From Aureimonas ureilytica (GTDB taxonomy: Bacteria > Pseudomonadota > Alphaproteobacteria > Rhizobiales > Rhizobiaceae): DNA of 64,000 nt. The position numbers were made by a program, and so were the translations under genes. Location: assembly GCF_001475935.1 (NCBI RefSeq), contig NZ_LDQA01000040.1:1-64000 (forward strand), read 5' to 3'. The notes below the pieces were generated by a model. The model was not told where the DNA came from and made no database searches. It saw only the letters and a program-made list of their open reading frames with translations. Shown here piece by piece: positions 37,054-46,050 of the stretch (position 1 is the first letter of the stretch; every line of letters starts with the position of its first letter).

Positions 37054-37857
37054 TCATTTCTCCCAGGCGATCGTGTAGAGCTTGGGATCGTTGGCGAAGG
37101 CCGTGCCGATGGCGGAGCGCACCTTCGGAGAGGTCTGGTAGATCTGGATGAATTTCGCGATGTCGGGATTGTCGGCATTGTCCTTGCGGGTAACGAAGCG
37201 GATGGCGAACTGCTTGTCGTCGATGCCGGAATAGATGAGGCCGCCGGCCGGATCGAAGGCCTTGGCCGCCACGATGAAATGCGGATAGCCGAGCGCCAGA
37301 TCGACATCGCCGGTGACGCGCACGAGCTGCGGCCCTTCCACTTCGGTGAAGCTCAGGTTCTTCGGGTTCTCCACGATGTCGTCCAGCGTGCCCTGAAATC
37401 CGACGCCGTCCTTCAGCTTGATTAGCCCGGCCTTTTGCAGGAGCAGGAGGCCACGCCCCTGGTTGACCGGGTCGTTGGCGATGGCCACCGTTCCGTTCTG
37501 CGGGATCTCGTCGAAGCTCTTATGCTTCAGGGAATAGAGGCCGATATTGGCGAGCGTCCCGGTGCCGACATCGGCGAACTCGTAGCCGCGCTCCTTCACG
37601 GCATTGGCCAGAAACGGCTTGTGCTGGAAATAGTTGAGGTCGATGTCCCCGGCGGCCAGCGCGATATTGGGCGTCGTCCAGTCCGAGAATTCCACCACCT
37701 CGACATCGAGACCCTGCGCCTTGGCCTCCTCGGCCGCCGCCGCCACGGAATCGGCATAGGCGCCGGGCGTCACGCCGACCTTCAGCGCCCCCGCATGGGC
37801 CAGCGAGGCGAAGGACAGAAGGGTCGTGGCGAGACCGGCGAGAAGCAGTGTCTTCAT
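37054..37857 (-). CDS. metQ: MetQ/NlpA family substrate-binding protein
   Basis: 267 residues from the ATG at 37857 (AGGA about 7 nt upstream). The signal peptide LLLAGLATTLLSFASLAHA is of the ordinary type; no lipobox cysteine is present, unlike most NlpA lipoproteins. The mature protein starts GALKVGVTPGAYADS and has the family patterns DIDLNYFQHKPFL, TGTLANIGLYSLKHKS, AIANDPVNQGRGLLLLQKAG and LALGYPHFIVAAKAF. It is the receptor for the MetNI-type permease, first gene of the minus-strand operon. Confidence 0.9.
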   Translation of the reverse strand: MKTLLLAGLATTLLSFASLAHAGALKVGVTPGAYADSVAAAAEEAKAQGLDVEVVEFSDWTTPNIALAAGDIDLNYFQHKPFLANAVKERGYEFADVGTGTLANIGLYSLKHKSFDEIPQNGTVAIANDPVNQGRGLLLLQKAGLIKLKDGVGFQGTLDDIVENPKNLSFTEVEGPQLVRVTGDVDLALGYPHFIVAAKAFDPAGGLIYSGIDDKQFAIRFVTRKDNADNPDIAKFIQIYQTSPKVRSAIGTAFANDPKLYTIAWEK

Positions 37858-38271
37858 GGCAAATCCTGGGGTCTGAAAGGGCGCGAAAGGCGGGAAGCGG
37901 CGCGATCGGCGGGGATCGGCTGCGGAATGCCCGAAGCGTAAAACCTGACAGTCTACAAACAAAGTATATTATTCTGTTTGCGGAATGCCGCGCGGATTCC
38001 TTTTTCGAGCTGGGAACTTAGCCGAGCGGCGCGGCCGAACGATCTGCGGGATTCGCCCCGCGCAGCCGAACCCGGCGGCGGATGCGCGCCGCGCCGTTCC
38101 GCGTCCGACGAAAAACCGGCTTCTTCTGCGCCGGCCCGCATTCGCTGAAACAAGAGTTTCCTTATCAGTCCATAAAAAGAATGGAATAACTGCACTGATG
38201 GAGATCGGTTCCCTACCCTTGGCTTCGTCCGGCGCCGCTGCCGCCCGGTCGCCGACGCCAAGGAGAGGGGA
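37858..38271. promoter_or_regulatory. Divergent promoter region of the two monooxygenase operons
   Basis: About 410 bp. CAAACA-N13-TGTTTG (37956-37980) is a 6-bp-arm inverted repeat near the metQ side, set in an AT-rich patch. On the other side, TTAT-N6-ATAA (38162-38175) lies just before the plus-strand operon and resembles LysR-type (CysB-like) half sites. No ORF was seen. AAGGAGAGGGG immediately precedes the ATG at 38272. Confidence 0.5.
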
Positions 38272-39675
38272 ATGACCCGCCATATTCGTTTCAACGCTTT
38301 CGACATGAACTGCGTGGGCCATCAGTCGCCCGGCCTCTGGGCGCATCCGCGCGACCGGTCCTGGACCTACAAGGATCTCGACTATTGGCAGGATGTCGCC
38401 CGCATTCTGGAGCGCGGCATTTTCGACGGCATCTTCATCGCCGACGTGATCGGCTATTACGACGTCTACAAGGGCTCGAACTTCCACGCGCTGCATCAGG
38501 GCGCGCAGATCCCGGTCAACGATCCGCTGCAACTCGCAGCCCCCATCGCCCTAGCGACCGAGCATCTGGGCATCGGCATCACGGCCTCCACCTCCTTCGA
38601 GCACCCGTACACTTTCGCCCGCCGCCTTTCGACCGCCGACCACCACACCAAGGGCCGCGTCGGCTGGAACATCGTCACCTCCTATCTGGAAAGCGGGGCG
38701 AAGAATGTCGGCCAGGGCGGGCTGAAGGCGCATGACAATCGCTACGAGATCGCCGCCGAATATGTCGAGGTGCTCTACAAACTCTTCGAGGGAAGCTGGG
38801 AAGAGGGCGCGGTTCTGCGTGACCGCGAGCGGCGCATCTTCGCCGATCCGGCCAAGGTCCACGAGATCGGCCACAAGGGTCCGTTCTTCGACGTGCCGGG
38901 ATACCATCTCTGTGAGCCTTCGCCGCAGCGCACGCCCGTTCTCTATCAGGCAGGCGCGTCCGGCCCCGGCAAGAATTTCGCCGCCGCCCATGCCGAATGC
39001 GTCTTCGTGGCCGCGCCCACCAAGAGCCTCCTGAAAGCCTATGTCGCCGACATCCGGGCGCGGGCGGCCGCCGCCGGGCGCGATCCGCGCAAGCTCTATA
39101 TCTACAATCTGACCACCGTCATCGTGGACGAGACGGACGCCAAGGCCGAGGCTCGCTTCGAGGATTACCGCAGCTATTCCTCCTATGACGGCTCGCTGGT
39201 GTTCCTGTCCGGCTGGAGCGGCATCGACTTCGGCCAATATGCGCCGAGCGACCTGATCCGGAAGGTCGAGACCAATGCCATCGTCTCCATGGTCGAGACC
39301 TTCACCGGCAAGGACCGGGCCTGGACCATCGAGGAACTGGCCCGCTGGGGCGGCGTCGGCGGGCTCGGCCCCGTCTTCGTCGGCTCGCCTTCCACCGTCG
39401 CCGACATCCTGCAGGAATGGCAGGAGGAAACCGATGTCGATGGGTTCAACCTCGCCTATGCGGTGACGCCCGAAACCTTCGAGGGGGTCGTGGACCTTCT
39501 CGTTCCCGAGCTTCAGAAGCGCGGGGCCTACCCCACGGCCTATCGCCCCGGCACGCTGCGCGAGAAGCTCTTCGGCGAAGGGCCCTACCTGCCCAAGACC
39601 CACCCGGCCGACCTCTATCGCGACATCGAGGCGGTGAAGGCGCGTCAGGCCGCGCATCGGGAGGCGGCGGAATGA
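38272..39675 (+). CDS. NtaA/SnaA/DszA family FMN-dependent monooxygenase (second copy)
   Basis: 467 residues. It is clearly paralogous to the gene at 33728: FNAFDMNCVGHQSPGLWAHP, then FDGIFIADVIGYYDVYKGS, FEHPYTFARRLSTADHHTKG, RVGWNIVTSYLESGAKNVG and QRTPVLYQAGASGPGKNFAA. Family members hydroxylate or desulfurise organic N- and S-compounds using FMNH2. Strong Shine-Dalgarno sequence and the start of an operon with Liv-type importer genes; its stop overlaps the next ATG (ATGA). Confidence 0.91.
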   Translation: MTRHIRFNAFDMNCVGHQSPGLWAHPRDRSWTYKDLDYWQDVARILERGIFDGIFIADVIGYYDVYKGSNFHALHQGAQIPVNDPLQLAAPIALATEHLGIGITASTSFEHPYTFARRLSTADHHTKGRVGWNIVTSYLESGAKNVGQGGLKAHDNRYEIAAEYVEVLYKLFEGSWEEGAVLRDRERRIFADPAKVHEIGHKGPFFDVPGYHLCEPSPQRTPVLYQAGASGPGKNFAAAHAECVFVAAPTKSLLKAYVADIRARAAAAGRDPRKLYIYNLTTVIVDETDAKAEARFEDYRSYSSYDGSLVFLSGWSGIDFGQYAPSDLIRKVETNAIVSMVETFTGKDRAWTIEELARWGGVGGLGPVFVGSPSTVADILQEWQEETDVDGFNLAYAVTPETFEGVVDLLVPELQKRGAYPTAYRPGTLREKLFGEGPYLPKTHPADLYRDIEAVKARQAAHREAAE

Positions 39676-40445
39676 GCGGCGCGCCCCTTCTCAGCCTCGA
39701 CGGGGTGTCCCTGTCGTTTCGCGGCGTCACGGCGTTGAACGCACTGAGCTTCGATGTCGCGCCCGGCGAAATCTGCGCCCTGATCGGCCCGAACGGCGCG
39801 GGCAAGAGCTCGCTTCTCAACGTCATCAACGGCGTCTATCGCGCCGATGCCGGAGAGGTGCGCTTTGCCGGGGAGCGCTTGGCGGCCCAGCGCCGGGGGG
39901 ATGCCGCGCATCTGGGCATCGGTCGCACCTTTCAGCACAACGCCCTGTTCGCTCGTCTGAGCGTGGTCGAGAACGTCATGGCGGGCCTGTCGCGCGAGGG
40001 GAGGGCAGGCTTCTTCGAGGCGGTTTTCCACCTCGGCCGGGACCGCGAGGAGCGTCGGCGCTTCCGCGAGAGGGCCGAGCGCGCGCTGGCCTTTCTCGGC
40101 CTCTCGGGCGAGGCCGAACGCGTGGTCTCGACGCTCTCCTACGGCACGCAGAAGCGCGTCGATCTCGCCCGCGCGCTCGTGGCTGAGCCCCGGTTGTTGC
40201 TGCTGGACGAGCCCATGGCCGGCATGAACGCCGAGGAAAAGCACGCGATGAGCCGCGCCATCGCGGCTGTGAACCGGCAGTTCGGAACCACGATCGTGCT
40301 GATCGAGCATGATGTCGGCATCGTGCTCGGCCTCAGCCACCATGTCGTCGTGCTCGATTACGGGCGCAAGGTCGCGGACGGGCGGCCGGACGAGGTGCGC
40401 GCCGACCCTGCCGTCATCGCCGCCTATCTCGGCACGGTTCATTGA
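39672..40445 (+). CDS. LivG-type ABC transporter ATP-binding protein
   Basis: 257 residues. Walker A GPNGAGKSS, Q-loop FQHNALF, signature LSYGTQKRVDLA (the LSYG variant typical of LivG), Walker B LLLLDEPMAG and H-loop IEHDV. The C-terminal ASP-rich tail PAVIAAYLG is also LivG-like. Its ATG overlaps the monooxygenase stop, so expression is coupled. It belongs to the branched-chain-amino-acid type of importer (LivFGHMK), but the substrate is more likely linked to the monooxygenase. Confidence 0.9.
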   Translation: MSGAPLLSLDGVSLSFRGVTALNALSFDVAPGEICALIGPNGAGKSSLLNVINGVYRADAGEVRFAGERLAAQRRGDAAHLGIGRTFQHNALFARLSVVENVMAGLSREGRAGFFEAVFHLGRDREERRRFRERAERALAFLGLSGEAERVVSTLSYGTQKRVDLARALVAEPRLLLLDEPMAGMNAEEKHAMSRAIAAVNRQFGTTIVLIEHDVGIVLGLSHHVVVLDYGRKVADGRPDEVRADPAVIAAYLGTVH

Positions 40446-40455
40446 GGGCGCGGCC

Positions 40456-41337
40456 ATGAGCTTCTTTGTGGAAACCCTGGTCGGCGGCCTCTTCGCGGGC
40501 GTCATGTATGCGCTGGTCGCGATCGGCTTCGTCCTGATCTACAAGGCCTCCGGCGTCTTCAACTTCGCGCAAGGGGCGATGCTCCTCTTTGCCGCGCTCA
40601 CCTTCGTGACGCTGACGGAGCGCGGCGTGCCCTTCGCGCCCGCCTTCGGGCTCACCGCCCTCGTCATGGTCGTCATGGCCTGCGTGATCGAGCGGCTGGT
40701 GCTGCGTCCCTTGCGCAACCGCGACGCGCTAACCCTCTTCATGGCGACGCTCGGCCTCTCCTTCGTGGTCGAGGGCCTCGCCCAACTCCTGATGGGCACC
40801 GACGTCCATATGCTGGATCTCGGCATCGAGGATGTCGGCATCGAGATCGGCGGCATTCTGGTCAGCCAGTTCGACCTCACCGCCGCCGCCATCGCACTCA
40901 TCCTCGTCGCCGTGCTGTCCATCGTCTTCAGTCGCACCAGCATGGGCGTCGCGCTGCGGGCCGTGGCGGACGATACGCTGGCCGCGCAGTCCATCGGCAT
41001 CCGCCTGCCGCTGATCTGGCGCGTGGTCTGGAGCGTCGCGGGCCTCGTCGCCCTCGTCGCCGGGCTTCTCTGGGGCGCGCGGCAGGGCGTTCAGTATTCG
41101 CTCTCGCTGGTCACGCTGAAGGCTCTGCCGGTGCTGATCATCGGCGGCTTCTCCTCCATTCCCGGCGCGATCCTCGCCGGTCTCCTCGTCGGAGCGGCGG
41201 AAGCGCTGGCCGACATCTATCTCGGCCCGCTGGTCGGCGGCGCCGTCTCCCCCTGGTTCGCCTATGTCCTCGCGGTCGCCTTCCTTCTGGTGAGACCGGC
41301 CGGGCTCTTCGGCGATGAAGCCATCGAAAGGGTCTGA
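40456..41337 (+). CDS. LivH-type branched-chain ABC transporter permease
   Basis: 293 residues, about eight membrane helices. LivH features are GLFAGVMYALVAIGFVLIYK then ASGVFNFAQGAMLL, LRPLRNRDALTLFMATLGLS and the cytoplasmic loop TSMGVALRAVADDTLAAQSI. The ATG at 40456 is 10 nt after the LivG-type gene. Partner of the LivM-type permease downstream. Confidence 0.9.
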   Translation: MSFFVETLVGGLFAGVMYALVAIGFVLIYKASGVFNFAQGAMLLFAALTFVTLTERGVPFAPAFGLTALVMVVMACVIERLVLRPLRNRDALTLFMATLGLSFVVEGLAQLLMGTDVHMLDLGIEDVGIEIGGILVSQFDLTAAAIALILVAVLSIVFSRTSMGVALRAVADDTLAAQSIGIRLPLIWRVVWSVAGLVALVAGLLWGARQGVQYSLSLVTLKALPVLIIGGFSSIPGAILAGLLVGAAEALADIYLGPLVGGAVSPWFAYVLAVAFLLVRPAGLFGDEAIERV

Positions 41338-41342
41338 GCCTC

Positions 41343-42404
41343 ATGTCCGCGTCCGACACGATCTTCCCCGGCGAAGCCCGGCTCGACATCGGCCAGCGCC
41401 GCGTGGCGCTCCGGCTCGCGCTCCTGGCCGCTGCCCTCCTCGTCACCTTCGGCGCGGTGCCGGCGTTCGCCAGCGACTATTGGCTCAGCTCCATCATCAT
41501 CCCCGCCCTCGTCATGGGGCTGGCCGGGATCGGGCTGAACCTTCTGATGGGCTTTGCCGGCCTCGTTTCCATCGGCTCGGCAGCCTTCATGTCGGTCGGG
41601 GCCTTCGCGACCTACAATCTCTTGCTGCGCGCGCCCGGCCTGCCGCTGCCGGTCGTGCTGGTGCTGGCCGGGCTCTTCGCGGCCGCAGCCGGCACCCTGT
41701 TCGGCCTGCCGGCCCTGCGCATCAAGGGCTTCTATCTCGGGGCCTCGACGCTCGGCGCGCAGTTCTTCTTCGAATGGCTGTTCACCAACTATGCCTGGTT
41801 CTCCAATGACAGCCAGTCGCTGACCATCTCCGCGCCCCGGCTCGAACTCTTCGGGGCCGATCTCCAGTCCGCGACCGGGCGCTATCTGCTGGTGGCCGCT
41901 GTCGGCGTGGCGCTGATCGCGCTGGCCTTCGCGGTGACGCGCAGCCGGATCGGGCGTGACTGGGCCGCGATCCGCGACATGGAAACCGCCGCCGCCGTGA
42001 TCGGCGTGCCCGTCGCCCGTCGCAAGCTTCAGGCCTATGCCGTCTCGTCCTTCGTGCTCGGCATTGTCGGCGCGCTCTGGGCCTTCGCCTATCTCGGCAC
42101 GGCGGACGGCCACACGTTCAATCTCGACAAGTCCTTCCAGATTCTCTTCATCGTGCTGATCGGCGGCACGGCGACGATCTTCGGAAACTTCCTCGGCGCG
42201 GCCTTCATCGTGCTGACGCCCATCCTGCTGGATCGCCTCGGCGGAACCAGCGGCCTCGGCCTCCTGTCCGATCCCGGCGCGGCCGCCAATCTCCAGCACA
42301 TCATCTTCGGCGCGATCATCGTCTGGCTGCTCGTCAAGGAGCCGGACGGCCTCAGCGCTCTCCTGCGCCGGGCCACGCAAGCCCTCGCGCGCCGCGCCGC
42401 CTGA
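41343..42404 (+). CDS. LivM-type branched-chain ABC transporter permease
   Basis: 353 residues with about ten membrane helices. LivM motifs: LAGIGLNLLMGFAGLVSIGS then AAFMSVGAFATYNLL, LRIKGFYLGASTLGAQFFFE and the ATPase-contact loop GRDWAAIRDMETAAAVIGVP. Starts 5 nt after the LivH-type gene. A gene for the periplasmic binding protein follows after 37 bp. Confidence 0.9.
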   Translation: MSASDTIFPGEARLDIGQRRVALRLALLAAALLVTFGAVPAFASDYWLSSIIIPALVMGLAGIGLNLLMGFAGLVSIGSAAFMSVGAFATYNLLLRAPGLPLPVVLVLAGLFAAAAGTLFGLPALRIKGFYLGASTLGAQFFFEWLFTNYAWFSNDSQSLTISAPRLELFGADLQSATGRYLLVAAVGVALIALAFAVTRSRIGRDWAAIRDMETAAAVIGVPVARRKLQAYAVSSFVLGIVGALWAFAYLGTADGHTFNLDKSFQILFIVLIGGTATIFGNFLGAAFIVLTPILLDRLGGTSGLGLLSDPGAAANLQHIIFGAIIVWLLVKEPDGLSALLRRATQALARRAA

Positions 42405-42441
42405 CCCTTCCAGCCATCATCCTATCCAAGGGGGAATTCTC

Positions 42442-43779
42442 ATGTCCGTACTGAAGCACCTCGCCGGCCTTGCGGCGGGCATCAGCCTCGCCGCCGCGCT
42501 CGTGGCCAGCCCGGCCCGCGCCGAGGACGCCAAAGGAGAGCAGCTCTTCCCGCTCTTCTCCTATCGCACCGGGGCTTACGCGCCCTCGGGCATCCCGCAA
42601 TGGGCCGGCTATAACGACTATTTCAACTACATCAACGCCCATGGCGGCGTGAACGGGGTGAAGATCCGCCTGGAGGAATGCGAGACCGCCTATACGGTGG
42701 AGCGCGCCTTCGAGTGCTACGAGCGCTACAAGAACGGCAAGCCCGACGCTCCGCTCGCCGTGCTCTTCACCACCTCCAGCGGCTTCGACGCGGCGATCTC
42801 CGACAAGGCGCGCATCGACAAGGTGCCGATCATCTCGGTGGCCGGCGGGCGTGGCGACGCGGTGGACGGCAGCGTCTTCCCCTACCAGTTCCCGCTTCTC
42901 TTCGACTACTGGACCGAAGCCTCGATCGTGGTCGAGCACATCGCCAACACGCTCGGCGGCTTCGACAAGCTGAAGGGCCAGAAGATCGCGACGCTCTATC
43001 ACGACAGCGGCTATGGCCGCGAGACGATCCAGCCCATGGCGATCCTGGCCAAGAAATACGGCTTCGAGGATATCCAGATCCCCGTGCCCCATCCCGGCGA
43101 GCAGCAGCAGGCGCAATGGCAGCAGATCAAGCGCGCCGGGGCCGACTGGGTGTTCTTCCGCGCCTGGGGCGTCATGTCGCCGGTCGGCATCAAGACCGCC
43201 GCGCGCGTCGGCTTCCCGCGCGAGCGCATCATCGGCGACATCTGGACCGGCTCGGAGGAGGACGTGCGCCCGGCGGGGGCGTCGGCCAAGGGCTATCTCG
43301 CGGTCTCCGTCTTCCCGCCCGGCAGCGACTTCAAGATCAGCCAGACGCTGAAGAAGGAGATCGTCGATGCCGGCAAGAGCGATCTGAAGGACACCTCGAA
43401 ATTCGGCTCGGTCTATTACAATGCGGGTCTGGTGCAGGCGATCCTCTTCACCGAGATCCTGCGCACGGGGCAGGCGAAGTTCGGCAACCGCCCGCTGACC
43501 ACCGAAGAAGGCCACTGGGCCGCCGAGCATCTGGATCTCACGCCCGAGCGCATCGAGGAGATCGGCGCGACGGGGCTGCTCAGCCCGATCAAGATCACGC
43601 CCGAGGATCACGAAGGCCAGCCGGCGGCCAAGATCCAGCAATGGGACGGCGAGAAGTGGGTGCCGCTCACCGACTGGCTGAAGGGCGACCGGCCCCTCTT
43701 CAAGGACGCGATCTACGCCCGCGCCGCCGCCTACGCGAAGGAAAAGAACCTTCCCCCGCGCGAGCCGGTCACGAACTGA
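42442..43779 (+). CDS. Branched-chain-type ABC transporter substrate-binding protein
   Basis: 445 residues, longer than the LivK/LivJ norm (about 370). A signal peptide ends at SPARA (about residue 27). The mature part has the type-I periplasmic fold, with LFTTSSGFDAAISDKARIDK and PIISVAGGRGDAVDGSVFPY, and GQKIATLYHDSGYGRETIQP, all typical of LivK-like receptors. It should bind the small molecule imported for the monooxygenase. An intergenic-repeat copy lies just after its stop and inside the next gene. Confidence 0.9.
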   Translation: MSVLKHLAGLAAGISLAAALVASPARAEDAKGEQLFPLFSYRTGAYAPSGIPQWAGYNDYFNYINAHGGVNGVKIRLEECETAYTVERAFECYERYKNGKPDAPLAVLFTTSSGFDAAISDKARIDKVPIISVAGGRGDAVDGSVFPYQFPLLFDYWTEASIVVEHIANTLGGFDKLKGQKIATLYHDSGYGRETIQPMAILAKKYGFEDIQIPVPHPGEQQQAQWQQIKRAGADWVFFRAWGVMSPVGIKTAARVGFPRERIIGDIWTGSEEDVRPAGASAKGYLAVSVFPPGSDFKISQTLKKEIVDAGKSDLKDTSKFGSVYYNAGLVQAILFTEILRTGQAKFGNRPLTTEEGHWAAEHLDLTPERIEEIGATGLLSPIKITPEDHEGQPAAKIQQWDGEKWVPLTDWLKGDRPLFKDAIYARAAAYAKEKNLPPREPVTN

Positions 43780-43796
43780 CAAGCTGGGAGAGCATC

Positions 43797-44732
43797 ATGA
43801 GCCAGACGAAAAAGGGCCGGGGGCAGACCCCTGCGGCGGAGAGCCGGCGAGGGATGTCCGTTCCCGGCGAGGCGACGAGCGCAGGCGATGCAGCGCATCG
43901 TCGAGCATCGGCAACGACGATCGGGGACGGAGAGACCCGGCGGATCGACCCGCAGGGGGCTGCCCCCGGCCCTCAGGGCCTTCTGGAGGTCCAGAATATC
44001 GAGGCGCTCTATGGCGGGGCAGTTCTCGCCGTGCGGGACGTCTCGCTGAAAGTGGGGAAGGGCGCGATCGTCGCCCTTCTCGGCGCCAATGGCGCGGGCA
44101 AGACCACGGTCCTGAAGGCCATCTCGAACCTTCTCGGCCCCGAGCGCGGCGCGGTGAGCCGGGGCGCGATCCGCTGGGACGGGGAGGCGGTCGACCGGCT
44201 TTCGGCGGCCGATCTCGTCGGGCGCGGCGTGGTGCAGGTCCTGGAAGGACGGCGCGTCTTTCCCCAGCTCACCGTCGAGGAAAACATCCTCGCCGGCTCC
44301 TATGGCCGCCGGCCCGGCGCGGCCGAGCGGCGGCGCGATCTCGAACAGGTCTATAGCTGGTTTCCGCGCCTGCGCGACAAGCGCGGCACCAAGGCGGGCC
44401 TGACCTCGGGGGGCGAGCAGCAGATGGTCGCGATCTCGCGCGCCTTGATGACCAAGCCCCGGCTCGTGCTTCTGGACGAGCCCTCGATGGGGCTGGCTCC
44501 CATCGTGGTGCAGGAGATTTTCGAGATCGTCCGCAGCCTCAACACGCAATCGGGCGCGAGCTTTCTCGTGGCCGAACAGAACGCCAACCTCGCGCTGCGC
44601 TACGCCGCCTATGCCTATGTGCTCGAAACCGGGCGCGTCGCGGCCGAGGGAACGGCGGCCGATCTCCTGTCGCGCGGCGACATTCACGACCTCTATTTCG
44701 GCGGAAGCTCCGGCTCCGTCGCCCTTCATTGA
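43797..44732 (+). CDS. LivF-type ABC transporter ATP-binding protein with repeat-encoded N-terminal extension
   Basis: 311 residues; typical LivF proteins have about 235-240. The normal start region LLEVQNIEALYGGAVLA begins at residue 62. Residues about 6-59 are encoded by a repeat element (43814-43972) and are rich in Arg, Ala, Gly and Pro, with no predicted fold. Core motifs are intact: Walker A GANGAGKTT (96-104), signature TSGGEQQM, Walker B LVLLDEPSMGLAP, H-loop AEQNANLA. GGGAG lies 6 nt before the ATG at 43797. A later start after the repeat is not obvious, since no ATG or GTG with a ribosome site precedes residue 62. Confidence 0.85.
   Translation: MSQTKKGRGQTPAAESRRGMSVPGEATSAGDAAHRRASATTIGDGETRRIDPQGAAPGPQGLLEVQNIEALYGGAVLAVRDVSLKVGKGAIVALLGANGAGKTTVLKAISNLLGPERGAVSRGAIRWDGEAVDRLSAADLVGRGVVQVLEGRRVFPQLTVEENILAGSYGRRPGAAERRRDLEQVYSWFPRLRDKRGTKAGLTSGGEQQMVAISRALMTKPRLVLLDEPSMGLAPIVVQEIFEIVRSLNTQSGASFLVAEQNANLALRYAAYAYVLETGRVAAEGTAADLLSRGDIHDLYFGGSSGSVALH
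43814..43972. repeat. Intergenic repeat element, long copy B, inserted in frame in the LivF-type gene
   Basis: The 22-nt arms, GGGCCGGGGGCAG at the left (43814-43826) and its complement ending CCCCCGGCCC at the right (43963-43972), differ by one mismatch over 22 positions. The interior, on the minus strand, aligns along about 78 nt with the copy at 2029-2190. The element is 159 bp, exactly 53 codons, and contains no stop in the LivF frame. Confidence 0.8.
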
Positions 44733-44754
44733 ACCATCGGGAGCCGCGACGGCC

Positions 44755-46011
44755 ATGTTTCATTCCACCATCGAAAGCCCGACCAGCCAGACCGACCTCG
44801 GCTGGGGGCAGGGCCCGAGCCCCGACTACGAGGCGCTCGCCACGCCCTTCCGCCCGATCTTCGCGCGCATTCGCGCGGGCGCGGTGGAGCGGGAGCTGAA
44901 CCGCACGCTGCCCACGCAGGAGATCGGCTGGCTGAAGGAAGCGCGCTTCGGCGCGGTGCGCCTGCCCCGAGCCGAGGGCGGACAGGGGGCGAGCCTGCCC
45001 GATTTCATCAATCTCCTGATCGAACTGTCGGAGGCCGATTCCAACATCACGCAGGCCCTGCGCGGCCATTTCGGCTTCGTGGAAAGCGTCGTGAACTTAG
45101 GCACCGGCCCTTTTCGCGAGCGCTGGGCCGCGCGCATCGCGGCCGGAGATACCGCCGGCAATGCCTGGACGGAGATCGGCGCGGCCTCGATCGAGGGTTT
45201 CTCGACCCATCTCGCCCGCAAGGGCGACGACCTCGTGCTCAATGGCGAGAAATACTACACGACCGGCTCGCTCTTCGCCGACTGGATCGACACCGGAGCC
45301 CGGCGCGAGGACGGCGAGGGCGGCACGGTTCTGGTGCCCCGCCACGCGCCGGGCGTCCATGTGGTGGACGATTGGGACGGGTTCGGCCAGACGCTGACGG
45401 CCAGCGGCACCACCACCTTCACCGATGTCGTGATCGACCCGCTGGATGTCCTCAGCGACGAGGAGAAATTCCGCTACAGCGCGGCCTTCTACCAGATCGT
45501 GCATCTGGCGACGCTGGCCGGCATCGGGCGCGCGCTCGCGGGCGATGCGGCCGCCGCCGTGGGCGCGCGCCGGCGCACCTATACGCACGCCGCCGCCGCG
45601 CGCTCGTCCGAAGACCCGCAGGTGCTTCAGGTGGTCGGGCGCATTCGCGGCGCGGCCTATGCGGCGGGCGCCATCACCCTGCAAGCCGCCCGCGCGCTGG
45701 AGCGCGCCCATGCCGCGCATTTCGGGGGGGATGCGGAAGCCGAAGAGCGCGCCAACAGTCTGGCCGAGCTAGAAACCGCGCAGGCGCAGACGGTGGTCTC
45801 GAACCTCGTTCTCGAGGCCTCGACCATCGTGTTCGACGCGCTGGGGGCCTCGGCCATCCGCAAGCCCGCCGGGCTCGACCGCCATTGGCGCAACGCGCGC
45901 ACGCTGTCCTCGCACAATCCGCGCATCTACAAGGACCGGATCGTCGGCGACTACGCCGTCAACGGCACCCCGCCGCCCTACCAGTGGCGCATCGGCCTGC
46001 CCACGGGCTGA
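44755..46011 (+). CDS. Acyl-CoA dehydrogenase-fold monooxygenase (DszC/SfnB-like)
   Basis: 418 residues. An acyl-CoA dehydrogenase fold: N-terminal helices with LPRAEGGQGASLPDFINLLI, middle beta domain GNAWTEIGAASIEGF then LNGEKYYTTGSLFADWI, and C-terminal GRIRGAAYAAGAITL...LSSHNPRIYKDRIVGDYAVNG. The last segment, and the lack of a clear catalytic glutamate, fit flavin-dependent hydroxylases such as DszC or SfnB rather than true dehydrogenases. It is the last gene of the NtaA-Liv operon, so it may act on the same S- or N-containing substrate before or after the first monooxygenase. Confidence 0.85.
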   Translation: MFHSTIESPTSQTDLGWGQGPSPDYEALATPFRPIFARIRAGAVERELNRTLPTQEIGWLKEARFGAVRLPRAEGGQGASLPDFINLLIELSEADSNITQALRGHFGFVESVVNLGTGPFRERWAARIAAGDTAGNAWTEIGAASIEGFSTHLARKGDDLVLNGEKYYTTGSLFADWIDTGARREDGEGGTVLVPRHAPGVHVVDDWDGFGQTLTASGTTTFTDVVIDPLDVLSDEEKFRYSAAFYQIVHLATLAGIGRALAGDAAAAVGARRRTYTHAAAARSSEDPQVLQVVGRIRGAAYAAGAITLQAARALERAHAAHFGGDAEAEERANSLAELETAQAQTVVSNLVLEASTIVFDALGASAIRKPAGLDRHWRNARTLSSHNPRIYKDRIVGDYAVNGTPPPYQWRIGLPTG

Positions 46012-46050
46012 TCCGTCGGCAATGGGCGTTCGCAGACCGGCTCGCTCTTG

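Noticed and set aside
33728-46011. Assigning the two importers to methionine and branched-chain amino acids
   Set aside because: Family resemblance is clear, but the operon link to flavin monooxygenases makes the standard substrates unlikely. I kept the family names without claiming the substrates.
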